Source: Arenimonas maotaiensis
Lineage (GTDB): Bacteria > Pseudomonadota > Gammaproteobacteria > Xanthomonadales > Xanthomonadaceae
Length of the DNA stretch: 64,000 nucleotides
NCBI RefSeq assembly: GCF_014638745.1
Contig: NZ_BMFO01000002.1
Location: forward strand, 558,001 to 622,000
Direction of reading: 5' to 3'
Shown: positions 8,333-16,155 of the stretch, in pieces
Numbering within the stretch: position 1 is the stretch's first letter
How the letters are laid out: each line of letters opens with the position of its first letter
The notes under the pieces: model-generated
Database searches by the model: none
Told to the model about the DNA's origin: nothing
Seen by the model: only the letters and a program-made list of their open reading frames with translations
Translations under genes and position numbers: made by a program

Positions 8333-8469
8333 GCCTGGCCTCCTTTGCGCTGCTTCAGGCGGATGGCGCGCATCGCCCGGCCGAGGGCCATGCGCGGCGC
8401 GGCGTAATCCCACAGCATCAATGCGGCGAAGGCGCCGTAGGCCATCAGGATGTAGTTCCAGTGGTTCAT
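8329..8469 (-). CDS. ccmD: Haem exporter accessory protein CcmD
   Basis: This 46-residue protein has a single membrane span (about 4-22, YILMAYGAFAALML) followed by a basic tail. CcmD links the CcmABC transporter to CcmE release. Identification rests on its size, topology and position exactly between ccmC and ccmE, with ATGA overlaps at both ends. It is too short for common gene-length cut-offs. Confidence 0.9.
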   Translation of the reverse strand: MNHWNYILMAYGAFAALMLWDYAAPRMALGRAMRAIRLKQRKGGQA

Positions 8470-9215
8470 TTCACGTCTCCATAGCGCTCGAGCGTCCATT
8501 GTTTCCGGCTTTCCTGCTGCAGGTTGAGCACGCGCGTGCGCACCAGCAGCGAACCGATGTACCAGAGCTTGGTGGCCACCAGCAGCACCAGCAGCGGCCA
8601 CATCATGCTGGAATCCATTTTCGAGGGGCCGATCAGGCGGATGGTCTCGCCCTGGTGCAGGGTGTTCCACCAGGTCACCGCGAAATGCACGATCGGCACG
8701 TTGACCACGCCGACGATGGCCAGGAAACCGGCGGCGCGCGCGGCGGCGCGGCGGTCCTCGATGGCGGCATACAGGCCGATCACGCCCAGATACAGGAACA
8801 GCAACACCAGCTCGGAGGTCAGGCGCGGATCCCAGGTCCACCAGGTGCCCCAGGTCGGCTTGCCCCAGACCGCGCCGCTGATCAGCGTGATGGCGGTGAA
8901 CAGCGCGCCGACCGGGGCCGAGGCCATGGCCAACAGCTCGCACAGTTTGATGCGCCAGACCAGGGCAATCACGCTCTGGATGGCCATGATGACGAAAATG
9001 GACATGCTCATCCAGGCCGCCGGCACGTGGATGTACAGGATGCGGAAGCTGTCGCCTTGTTTGTAGTCGGCCGGTACGGCGAACAAGGCGCCGTATATGC
9101 CGATGGCCATCAGCACGAAGGCGGCGAGGAAGCTCGGGCCGGCCCAGCGCGTGGCGAATTCGTCGAAGCGGGGCGGCGAGCCGGTCTGGTTGAACCACAG
9201 GATGATTTTGTTCAT
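8466..9215 (-). CDS. ccmC: Haem exporter membrane protein CcmC
   Basis: The 249-residue protein has six predicted membrane spans and the signature WGTWWTWDPRLTSEL, the tryptophan-rich haem site of the CcmC family. Conserved histidines lie in the LYIHVPAAW and VTWWNTLHQG loops. CcmC delivers haem to CcmE in the periplasm. It starts three bases after the ccmB stop and overlaps the ccmD start. Confidence 0.96.
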   Translation of the reverse strand: MNKIILWFNQTGSPPRFDEFATRWAGPSFLAAFVLMAIGIYGALFAVPADYKQGDSFRILYIHVPAAWMSMSIFVIMAIQSVIALVWRIKLCELLAMASAPVGALFTAITLISGAVWGKPTWGTWWTWDPRLTSELVLLFLYLGVIGLYAAIEDRRAAARAAGFLAIVGVVNVPIVHFAVTWWNTLHQGETIRLIGPSKMDSSMMWPLLVLLVATKLWYIGSLLVRTRVLNLQQESRKQWTLERYGDVK

Positions 9216-9218
9216 AGG

Positions 9219-9884
9219 TCAGCTCAGGGCGAGTCGCAGGGCGGTGGCGGCGGCCCAGGGCGCCAGCACCAGAAGAAGGGCGAGGCCGGCGCACATCAAC
9301 CAGATGGCGCCCAGCCAGGGCAGGCCTTGCGCGGCCGACCACACGCTGCCGGCGCCGAACACCAGCACCGGCACGTACAGCGGCAGCGCCATCAAGGCCA
9401 ACAGCATGCCGGAGCGGCGGATGCCGAGCGTCAGCGCGGCCACCACCGCGCCGATCAGGCTCATCAGCACGGAGCCGACGGTCAGGCCGAGCATCAACAC
9501 CGGCAGCAAGCCGTCCGGCAGGAACAGCATCTGCGCCAACAGCGGCGTGACCAACAGCACCGGCAGGGCGGTGGTCAGCCAGTGCACCAACACCTTGCTG
9601 GCGATCACCAGCGGCAGCGGCACCGGCGCCAGCAGCAGCTGTTCCAGGCTGCCGTCCTCCAGATCGCTGCGGTACAGGTTGTCGAGCACCAGCAGGCCGG
9701 CCAGCAGATGCGCGACCCAAATCACCGCGCCGGCGCTTTGCGCCAAGCGCGCCGGTTCCGAACCGAGCGCCAGCGGAAACATCACGCACACCATCAGCGC
9801 GAACAGCAGCGGCTGCGCGGCGTCGCCGCGGCGCTGCCACATCAGCGCGGTGTCCCGGCGCAGCAGGGCGAGGAATTCAGCCAT
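9219..9884 (-). CDS. ccmB: Haem exporter permease CcmB
   Basis: The 221-residue protein has about six membrane spans. The MAEFLALLRRDTALMWQRRG start and the DLEDGSLEQLLLAP segment are typical of CcmB, the permease partner of CcmA. The ATG at 9884 was chosen because it lies eight bases inside ccmA and removes a non-hydrophobic Arg-rich extension that merely overlaps ccmA. Confidence 0.95.
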   Translation of the reverse strand: MAEFLALLRRDTALMWQRRGDAAQPLLFALMVCVMFPLALGSEPARLAQSAGAVIWVAHLLAGLLVLDNLYRSDLEDGSLEQLLLAPVPLPLVIASKVLVHWLTTALPVLLVTPLLAQMLFLPDGLLPVLMLGLTVGSVLMSLIGAVVAALTLGIRRSGMLLALMALPLYVPVLVFGAGSVWSAAQGLPWLGAIWLMCAGLALLLVLAPWAAATALRLALS

Positions 9885-10521
9885 GGGCCGCGCTCCGCCG
9901 GATGTCGAGCGTGCGCACCGGCACCGCCGGCGCGGCATAGGCGCCGTGGGTGCTGATCAGCGCCGCGCCGCCGGATTCGATATGGCGCTGCACCAGGGCG
10001 TTGACCCAGGCGATGCCGGCCAGATCGAGGTTGGCGTAGGGTTCGTCCATCAGCCACAGCGGGCGCTCGCCGGCCTGCAACCGCGCCAGACTCAGGCGTT
10101 TGTTCTGGCCGGCCGAGAGCTTGCCGGCCGGCGTGTCTTCGTAGCCGGCCAGGCCGCAGTCGGCGATCAGGCGTTCCAGCAAGGCTTCATCGTGCCGGCC
10201 CTGCAGGGCGGCCGAGAAGCGCAGGTTCTGCAGCACGGTCAGTTCGGCCTTGTGCCCGTGCCGGTGGCCCAGATAGGCCGCCAGTTGCACGAAGCCGTCG
10301 CGCCCGAAGTCTTCGCCCTGCAGGCGGATCCGGCCGGATTCCGGCGGCAACAGGCCGGCCAGCACGCGCAGCAAGGTGGTCTTGCCGGCGCCGTTATCGC
10401 CTTTCACCAGCAAGGCTTCGCCGGCGTCGATGCGGAAATCCAGCGGCCCGAAGATGCGCTCTTCGTTGCGCGAGAAGCACAGCGCATCGGCTTCAATCAG
10501 GGCGGCGGCGGCAACGGGCAT
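9877..10521 (-). CDS. ccmA: Haem exporter ATP-binding protein CcmA
   Basis: The 214-residue ABC ATPase has Walker A GDNGAGKTT (41-49), signature LSAGQNKR (about 134-141) and Walker B LWLMDEP (about 154-160). The LSAGQ signature, in place of LSGGQ, is characteristic of CcmA. ATP hydrolysis drives release of holo-CcmE from CcmC. It is the first gene of the ccm-metX-cysteine dioxygenase run and diverges from an aminotransferase gene, with 129 bases between them. Confidence 0.96.
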   Translation of the reverse strand: MPVAAAALIEADALCFSRNEERIFGPLDFRIDAGEALLVKGDNGAGKTTLLRVLAGLLPPESGRIRLQGEDFGRDGFVQLAAYLGHRHGHKAELTVLQNLRFSAALQGRHDEALLERLIADCGLAGYEDTPAGKLSAGQNKRLSLARLQAGERPLWLMDEPYANLDLAGIAWVNALVQRHIESGGAALISTHGAYAAPAVPVRTLDIRRSAAHG

Positions 10522-10622
10522 CGGGGTCCACGGGCGGGCATCGGATTACCCGGCCATTTTAACGGTTTTACAATCACTTAAACGCTAAAATCGGGTGAAA
10601 ATGCGCCGGCTGACGCATACTA

Positions 10623-10636
10623 TTGACCTGAATCAA
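10623..10636. promoter_or_regulatory. FNR/ANR-like box between ccmA and the aminotransferase gene
   Basis: TTGAC-CTGA-ATCAA fits TTGA-N6-TCAA, with one deviation from the full FNR palindrome TTGAT-N4-ATCAA. It lies 14 bases before the aminotransferase ATG and about 100 bases before ccmA. A candidate minus-strand -10 for ccmA, TAAAAT, is at 10561-10556, which puts the box near -80. It would overlap the start region of any plus-strand transcript and so could repress the aminotransferase. Function is inferred only. Confidence 0.45.
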
Positions 10637-10650
10637 TCCGGAACCCGCTG

Positions 10651-11799
10651 ATGATCCCGCAAACCAAGCTGCCGAAGGTCGGCACCACCATTTTCACCGT
10701 GATGTCGCAGATGGCGATGCAGCATCAGGCGGTCAACCTCGGCCAAGGCTTTCCCGACTTCCCGGTGCCCGATTTCCTGGTCGAATCGCTGGCGCGCGCC
10801 ATGCGCGACGGCAAGAACCAGTACGCGCCGATGATGGGTGTGCCGGCGCTGCGCGAGGCGATCGCCGAGAAAACGCTGGCCTGCTACGGCCATACCGCGT
10901 GTCCGGACTCGGAAATCACCGTCACCAGCGGCGCGTCCGAGGCCATCTTCGACGCCGTGCTGGCGGTGGTGCGTCCGGGCGACGAGGTCATCGTGCTCGA
11001 CCCCTGCTACGACTGCTATGAACCGGCCATCGACCTGGCCGGCGGCGTGTGCGTGCACGTCGCGCTGGACCCGGCCGATTTTTCGGTCGACTGGCAGCGC
11101 CTGCGCGCGGCGGTCACGCCGCGCACCCGGATGATCTTCATCAATTCGCCGCACAATCCCTCCGGCGCGCTGTGGACCGCCGACGACATGCAACGCCTGA
11201 TCGAACTGGTGCGCGGCACCGACATCGTGGTGCTGTCGGACGAGGTGTACGAGCACATCCTGTTCGACGGCGCCCGGCACGAGAGCGCGCTACGCTATCC
11301 GGAGCTGGCCGAGCGCAGCTTCGTGGTGTCCAGCTTCGGCAAGACCTACCACTGCACCGGCTGGAAGATCGGCTACTGCGTGGCGCCCAAGGCGCTCAGC
11401 GCCGAATTCCGCAAGGTGCACCAGTACAACACCTTCTGCAGCTTCGCGCCGGCGCAGTGGGCGTTCGCCGAGATGATCCGCCAGCACCCCGAGCACCACG
11501 CCGAACTCGGCGCGTTCTATGAAAGCAAGCGCGATTACCTGCGGACGCAACTGGCGCGCACGCGCCTGCGGCCGTTGCCGGTGCCGGGCGGCTATTTCCA
11601 ACTGGTCGATTACTCCGCCATCTCCGATCTGCCGAATGCCGAATTCGCGCGCTGGCTGTGCGTGGAGAAGGGCGTGGCGGCGATTCCGCTGTCGCCGTTC
11701 TACGAGCGCCCGCCCGAAGGCCAACGCCTGATCCGCCTGTGCTTCGCCAAGAACGCGGAAACCCTGGACGCCGCCATCGCGCGCCTGGAGCAGGTATGA
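10651..11799 (+). CDS. PLP-dependent aminotransferase, methionine/glutamine-transaminase type
   Basis: This 382-residue class I/II fold-type I aminotransferase resembles E. coli YbdL. The PLP lysine is Lys231 in SSFGKTYHCTGWKIG, and the Asn of INSPHNPSG and the DEVYEHI aspartate are also present. YbdL-type enzymes transaminate methionine and glutamine K-type substrates in the cytoplasm. The next gene overlaps by four bases (ATGA) and codes for an omega-amidase, the natural partner that removes 2-oxoglutaramate. The pair may thus make methionine from 4-methylthio-2-oxobutanoate with glutamine as donor. An FNR-like box lies just upstream. Confidence 0.88.
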   Translation: MIPQTKLPKVGTTIFTVMSQMAMQHQAVNLGQGFPDFPVPDFLVESLARAMRDGKNQYAPMMGVPALREAIAEKTLACYGHTACPDSEITVTSGASEAIFDAVLAVVRPGDEVIVLDPCYDCYEPAIDLAGGVCVHVALDPADFSVDWQRLRAAVTPRTRMIFINSPHNPSGALWTADDMQRLIELVRGTDIVVLSDEVYEHILFDGARHESALRYPELAERSFVVSSFGKTYHCTGWKIGYCVAPKALSAEFRKVHQYNTFCSFAPAQWAFAEMIRQHPEHHAELGAFYESKRDYLRTQLARTRLRPLPVPGGYFQLVDYSAISDLPNAEFARWLCVEKGVAAIPLSPFYERPPEGQRLIRLCFAKNAETLDAAIARLEQV

Positions 11800-12602
11800 G
11801 CGCGTCGGACCTGAACGTGGCCATCGTGCAGGCCGATACCGTCTGGCACGATCCGCCGGCCAACCGCGCCCGCTACGCCGAACGCTTCGCGGCGCTTTCG
11901 CCGGGCGTCGACCTGGTGGTGTTGCCGGAGACCTTCACCTCGGGCTTCTCCAATGAAGCGCTCGAGCGCGCCGAAACCATGGCCGGCGAGACCGTGGCCT
12001 GGTTGCGCGCGCAGTCGGCCGAACACGGCTTCGCCATCACCGGCAGCGTGCAGATCCGCGACGGCGATGCGGTGTACAACCGTATGCTGTGGGTACAGCC
12101 CGACGGCAGCGTGCGGCATTACGACAAACGCCACCTGTTCCGCATGGCCGGCGAACATACCCGCTACGCCGCCGGCGCCGACCGGCTGCTGGTCGAATAC
12201 AAGGGCTGGCGCATCTGTCCGCTGGTCTGCTACGACCTGCGCTTCCCGGTGTTCTCGCGCAACCGGTTCGGCCACAGCGTGCCGGACGCCTGCGACTACG
12301 ACCTGCTGATTTACGTGGCCAACTGGCCGAGTCCGCGCCATTTCGCCTGGCAGACCCTGCTGAAGGCGCGCGCCATCGAAAACCTGAGCTATGTGATCGG
12401 CGTCAACCGCACCGGCACCGACGCCAACAACCTGCATTATCTGGGCGGCAGCGCCGTGCTCGATTTCCTCGGACAGCCCCTGGCCGAAGCCGACGATACG
12501 CCGCAGGTGTGCAGCGCGCGGCTGTCGTACGCCGAGCTGAGTGCCTTCCGCCAGCGCTTCCCGGCCTATCTGGATGCCGACCGTTTCACCTTTGACGATT
12601 GA
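11796..12602 (+). CDS. Omega-amidase, nitrilase superfamily (YafV/NIT2 type)
   Basis: The 268-residue carbon-nitrogen hydrolase has the Glu-Lys-Cys triad at Glu45 (VVLPETF), Lys111 (YDKRHLF) and Cys145 (LVCYDLRFP). Enzymes of this subgroup hydrolyse 2-oxoglutaramate or 2-oxosuccinamate, the products of glutamine or asparagine transamination. Its ATG overlaps the aminotransferase stop, so the two are coupled. This is the strongest hint of substrate. Confidence 0.9.
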   Translation: MSASDLNVAIVQADTVWHDPPANRARYAERFAALSPGVDLVVLPETFTSGFSNEALERAETMAGETVAWLRAQSAEHGFAITGSVQIRDGDAVYNRMLWVQPDGSVRHYDKRHLFRMAGEHTRYAAGADRLLVEYKGWRICPLVCYDLRFPVFSRNRFGHSVPDACDYDLLIYVANWPSPRHFAWQTLLKARAIENLSYVIGVNRTGTDANNLHYLGGSAVLDFLGQPLAEADDTPQVCSARLSYAELSAFRQRFPAYLDADRFTFDD

Positions 12603-12618
12603 TCTGCCGGAGCCCGCC

Positions 12619-13773
12619 ATGAAACCCGTTCTGCTCGCCGTTGCCCTCGCCGCCGCCGTCGCCTTGCCGTTGAACACGGCCGAAGCCGCCAAGGCGGTCA
12701 AGTCCGCCGATTACACGTTGCTGGTACAGGAACTCAACACCGGTTTGAAATCGCCTTGGGGCATGGCGTTCCTGCCCGACAAACGTATTCTGGTGACCCA
12801 GAAGCCGGGCACGATGCTCATCCTGTCGGCCGACGGCCAGCGCGTGGAGCAGACGCTGGCCAACCTGCCGGCGGTGGCGGCGCAGGGCCAGGGCGGCCTG
12901 CTCGATGTGGTGCTGGATCCGGATTTCGCCCGTAACCGCACCATTTACTGGAGTTATGCCGAACCCGGCACCCGTGCCGAAAACGGCCTGTCAGGCACTG
13001 CGGTGGCACGCGGCGTGCTCGGCAAGGACGGCTTGTCCGGCATCCGCGTGATCTACCGGCAGGTTCCGAAAGTGAAGGGCAACGGCCACTTCGGTTCACG
13101 CCTGGTGTTCGGCCGCGATGGCAACCTGTTCGTCACCCTCGGCGACCGGCAGAAGTTCACGCCAGCGCAGGACATGGCGCAGAGCCTGGGCAAGGTCGTG
13201 CGCATCACCCGCGAGGGCCGCCCGGCGCCCGGCAATCCGGCGTGGAAAACCGCCGGCGCGCGTCCGGAAATCTACAGCCTCGGCCACCGCAATCCGCAGG
13301 GCGCGGCCCTGCATCCGGTCACCGGTGCGCTGTGGCTGAACGAGCATGGCCCGCAGGGCGGCGACGAGATCAACCGCGTGCAGGCCGGCCGCAATTACGG
13401 TTGGCCGGACGCCAGCTACGGCTGCAACTACGGCCAGCCGATCGGCGACAAATGCCGGCTCGGCGGCGGCACGCACGTGCCGAAATTCGTCGAGCCGCTG
13501 AGCACCTGGACCCCGGTTTCGGTGGCGCCGGCGGGCCTGCTGTTCTACACCGGCAAGGCCTTTCCGGCCTGGAACAACGACGTGCTGATGGGCTCGCTGG
13601 CCGGCCAGTCGCTGTGGCGCCTGCGCTTCAACGGCGACCGCGAGACCGCGCGCGAGCGCCTGTTGGCAGATGTCGGCGAGCGCATCCGCGACATCGAGCA
13701 GGGCCCCGACGGGTTCCTGTACCTGCTGACCGATTCCGGCAAGCTGCTGCAGATCAAGCCGCTGGGCAAGTAG
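12619..13773 (+). CDS. Exported PQQ-dependent sugar dehydrogenase (soluble aldose dehydrogenase family)
   Basis: The 384-residue protein has a Sec signal peptide (about 1-23) and a six-bladed beta-propeller. Family motifs include SPWGMAFLPDKRILVTQKPG, YSLGHRNPQG and NEHGPQGGDEIN, the last containing Ca/PQQ-site residues. These enzymes oxidise aldose sugars in the periplasm with PQQ. The native substrate is unknown, and no PQQ synthesis genes are in this window. The ATG at 12619 was chosen for its signal peptide; earlier in-frame codons fall inside the amidase gene. Confidence 0.88.
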   Translation: MKPVLLAVALAAAVALPLNTAEAAKAVKSADYTLLVQELNTGLKSPWGMAFLPDKRILVTQKPGTMLILSADGQRVEQTLANLPAVAAQGQGGLLDVVLDPDFARNRTIYWSYAEPGTRAENGLSGTAVARGVLGKDGLSGIRVIYRQVPKVKGNGHFGSRLVFGRDGNLFVTLGDRQKFTPAQDMAQSLGKVVRITREGRPAPGNPAWKTAGARPEIYSLGHRNPQGAALHPVTGALWLNEHGPQGGDEINRVQAGRNYGWPDASYGCNYGQPIGDKCRLGGGTHVPKFVEPLSTWTPVSVAPAGLLFYTGKAFPAWNNDVLMGSLAGQSLWRLRFNGDRETARERLLADVGERIRDIEQGPDGFLYLLTDSGKLLQIKPLGK

Positions 13774-13806
13774 GCCTAGGGTTCGCGGCGCGTGCCGCCG
13801 GCAATG

Positions 13807-13832
13807 AAAAAGCCCGCAATCGCGGGCTTTTT
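13807..13832. terminator. Bidirectional terminator between convergent genes
   Basis: The stem AAAAAGCCCGC / GCGGGCTTTTT with a short AAT loop gives a U-run on both strands. It can end the sugar dehydrogenase transcript (plus) and the scpAB-rluB transcript (minus). Confidence 0.92.
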
Positions 13833-13840
13833 CGTGTCAC

Positions 13841-15418
13841 TCAGTCGTCCGACGGGAAACCGTCTTCCGGTTTGCGCCGTTTGAACGGCGGGCGTGGGCC
13901 CTTGGCCGCGAACGGACGGTCGCCCTGCGGCTTCGGGCCGCGCGGCTTGAACGCGCCGCCGGCCGGTTTGGGGCCACGCTGGCCGTATGGACTGTCGCCC
14001 TGCGGACGCGGACCTTTGGGCGCGAACGGACGATCACCCTGCGGCTTCGGACCGCGTGCGGCGTACGGACGGTCGCCTTCCGGACGCGGACCGCGGTTGC
14101 CGAACGGCTTGGCGGTACGCTCACCAAAAGGCTTGGACGGACGTTCGCCGAACGGTTTGGGCGCACGCGGGGCGCGCGGCGGCGCCACGCGCGAACCGGT
14201 ATCGACGCCTTCCGGCACATACCAGGATTTGAACTCGCCGCCGGGCTGGGCGCCTCCGGGGCGCGGGCCTTTGCCGAAACGCGGCTTTTCGGCGCGGTTG
14301 CCGAAGTTGTCGTCGCGCGGCGGGCGCGGGCCCTTGGCGAACGGCTTGCCGGCACGCGGCGCGCGGTTGCCGGCGTTGTCGTTGCCGAATTTGCCGCCAC
14401 CACCGGGCTTGCCGAACGGCTTCTTGGCGCCGGCGCCGGGACGGCCGCGGCCGCGCGGACGGTCCTCGCGGACGTGGTCGAAGCGGCGCAGTTCGCGTGC
14501 CTCGTCGTTGACGTGGCCGTTGACGTAGGCGCCTTGGGCGCGTTCGCCGCCGACGCGGATTTCGGTCGGCTTGGATTTGCGTTGGCCGATCACCGGCTGC
14601 AGGGTCAGCACCGGCACGTTGTTGTCGAGTCCGAAATGGGCGCGCAGGGCGTCGACTTTCGGCTGCTCCAGCTCCACGCATTGGCCGCGTTTCAGCAGGC
14701 GCGGCAGGGTGATGTCGCCGTAGCGCACGCGCTTCAGGCGGCTGACCTGGTAGCCCTGCGATTCCCACAGGCGGCGCACTTCGCGGTTGCGGCCTTCGGT
14801 GATCACCACCTGAAACCAGGCATGCGAGTCGCTGGAGCCGATGCGTTCGATCTTCTCGAACTTGGCCGGGCCGTCCTCGAGCGCGACGCCGCGCGCCAGG
14901 CGGTCGACCACGTTGTCCGGCACCTCGCCGTGGATGCGGCAGACGTATTCGCGTTCGATGTTGCCCGACGGGTGCATCAGGGCGTTGGCCAGCTCGCCGT
15001 CGGTGGTCAGCAGCAGCAGGCCGGTGGTGTTGATGTCGAGCCGGCCGACGGCGATCCAGCGCGCGCCTTTCAGGCGGGGCAGGGCGTCGAACACGGTCGG
15101 GCGGCCTTCGGGGTCTTCGCGGGTGGTGACTTCACCCTCGGGCTTGTTGTAGATCAGCACCGAGCCCGGTTCGCTCAGGGCGCTGGCGACGAAGGTCTTG
15201 CCGTCGATCTCGATGCGGTCGCCGCTGGCGACCGACTGGCCGGTCTGCGCGGTGGCGCCGTTGACCTTGACCGCGCCCTGCGCGATGCGCTCCTCCAGCA
15301 GGCGGCGGGAGCCGAGTCCGGCCTGGGCCAGCACTTTGTGCAGGCGCTCGGAGGCTTTGGTTTTGGATGCGGTATCGGTGCCTTTCAACGAAAGGACTTT
15401 GCGAGGGGTCTCGCTCAT
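13841..15418 (-). CDS. rluB: 23S rRNA pseudouridine synthase RluB with a long repetitive basic tail
   Basis: Residues 20-80 form an S4 RNA-binding domain. The catalytic domain spans about 85-265, with catalytic Asp128 in GRLDINTTGLLLLT and the motif NREVRRLWES. RluB makes pseudouridine 2605 in 23S rRNA. The protein is 525 residues long, against roughly 250-300 for the core. Residues from about 310 to the end are disordered and made of Pro/Gly/Arg/Lys repeats: KPFGER units, then about five copies of a GPKPQGDRPFA-like unit. Extended RluB tails occur in other bacteria, and this one probably adds nonspecific RNA affinity. It is the last gene after scpA-scpB. Confidence 0.93.
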   Translation of the reverse strand: MSETPRKVLSLKGTDTASKTKASERLHKVLAQAGLGSRRLLEERIAQGAVKVNGATAQTGQSVASGDRIEIDGKTFVASALSEPGSVLIYNKPEGEVTTREDPEGRPTVFDALPRLKGARWIAVGRLDINTTGLLLLTTDGELANALMHPSGNIEREYVCRIHGEVPDNVVDRLARGVALEDGPAKFEKIERIGSSDSHAWFQVVITEGRNREVRRLWESQGYQVSRLKRVRYGDITLPRLLKRGQCVELEQPKVDALRAHFGLDNNVPVLTLQPVIGQRKSKPTEIRVGGERAQGAYVNGHVNDEARELRRFDHVREDRPRGRGRPGAGAKKPFGKPGGGGKFGNDNAGNRAPRAGKPFAKGPRPPRDDNFGNRAEKPRFGKGPRPGGAQPGGEFKSWYVPEGVDTGSRVAPPRAPRAPKPFGERPSKPFGERTAKPFGNRGPRPEGDRPYAARGPKPQGDRPFAPKGPRPQGDSPYGQRGPKPAGGAFKPRGPKPQGDRPFAAKGPRPPFKRRKPEDGFPSDD

Positions 15419-15444
15419 TCAGTGATTCTCCGGCGCGTGGCGCC

Positions 15445-16143
15445 TCAGTGCTGCGTATCGTCTGTCGTCGTCTCGACGGGGTCTTCCGATGCGTCGTGTT
15501 CGGGGGTGGCGGATGCGTCTCCGGCCTCGGCTGGCCCGCTCGGCTCCGTGTGCACGGCGGCCTGAGCCGGGATGGGCTCGGAAATGTCGAAAGACAGCTG
15601 CGGTTCCAGTTCCGGGTATTCCTTCAATTCCGCCAAGGGCGGCAATTCGTCCAGGCTCTTCAGGCCGAAATAATCGAGGAAGGTCTTGGTGGTGCCGAAC
15701 AATTCCGGGCGTCCGGGCACGTCGCGGTGTCCGAGAACGCGGATCCACTCGCGTTCCTCCAGCGATTTTATCATAGATGCGCTGACGCTGACGCCGCGGA
15801 TCTGCTCGATCTCGCCGCGGGTGATCGGCTGGCGGTAGGCGATCAGGGCCAGGGTCTCCAGCGTGGCGCGGGTATATTTGCCCTGCCGTTCGGTCCAAAG
15901 CCGCGCCACATACGGGTGCACATCGGCCTTGACTTGGTAGCGCCAGCCCGAAGCGACCTCGACCAATTCGACTCCGCGGCCCTCGCAGGCGTCTTTAAGC
16001 GCGGTTAAGGTCTGTTCGATCGAACCGGGCTTGGGCGGCGCGTCGCCGAACAGTTCATACAGCTGTTTGACGGTCAGCGGCTGCGGCGAGGCCAGCAGGG
16101 CGGCCTCCAGCATCGGCGGCAGATTCGGTTCGGTTTCGCTCAT
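15445..16143 (-). CDS. scpB: Segregation and condensation protein B
   Basis: The 232-residue protein has two winged-helix domains (about residues 5-170). The family segments TLETLALIAYRQPITRGEIE and RPELFGTTKTFLDYFGL are clear. An acidic, low-complexity C-terminal tail follows. ScpB dimers bind the kleisin ScpA in the SMC condensin complex that compacts the chromosome. It lies 12 bases after scpA and 26 bases before rluB, a widely conserved order. Confidence 0.96.
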   Translation of the reverse strand: MSETEPNLPPMLEAALLASPQPLTVKQLYELFGDAPPKPGSIEQTLTALKDACEGRGVELVEVASGWRYQVKADVHPYVARLWTERQGKYTRATLETLALIAYRQPITRGEIEQIRGVSVSASMIKSLEEREWIRVLGHRDVPGRPELFGTTKTFLDYFGLKSLDELPPLAELKEYPELEPQLSFDISEPIPAQAAVHTEPSGPAEAGDASATPEHDASEDPVETTTDDTQH

Positions 16144-16155
16144 GGCAGGTCGTAC

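Noticed and set aside
13242-14528. A 428-codon plus-strand frame spanning the end of the sugar dehydrogenase and the rluB tail
   Set aside because: It crosses the bidirectional terminator at 13807-13832 and its apparent repeats are the reverse reading of the RluB tail.
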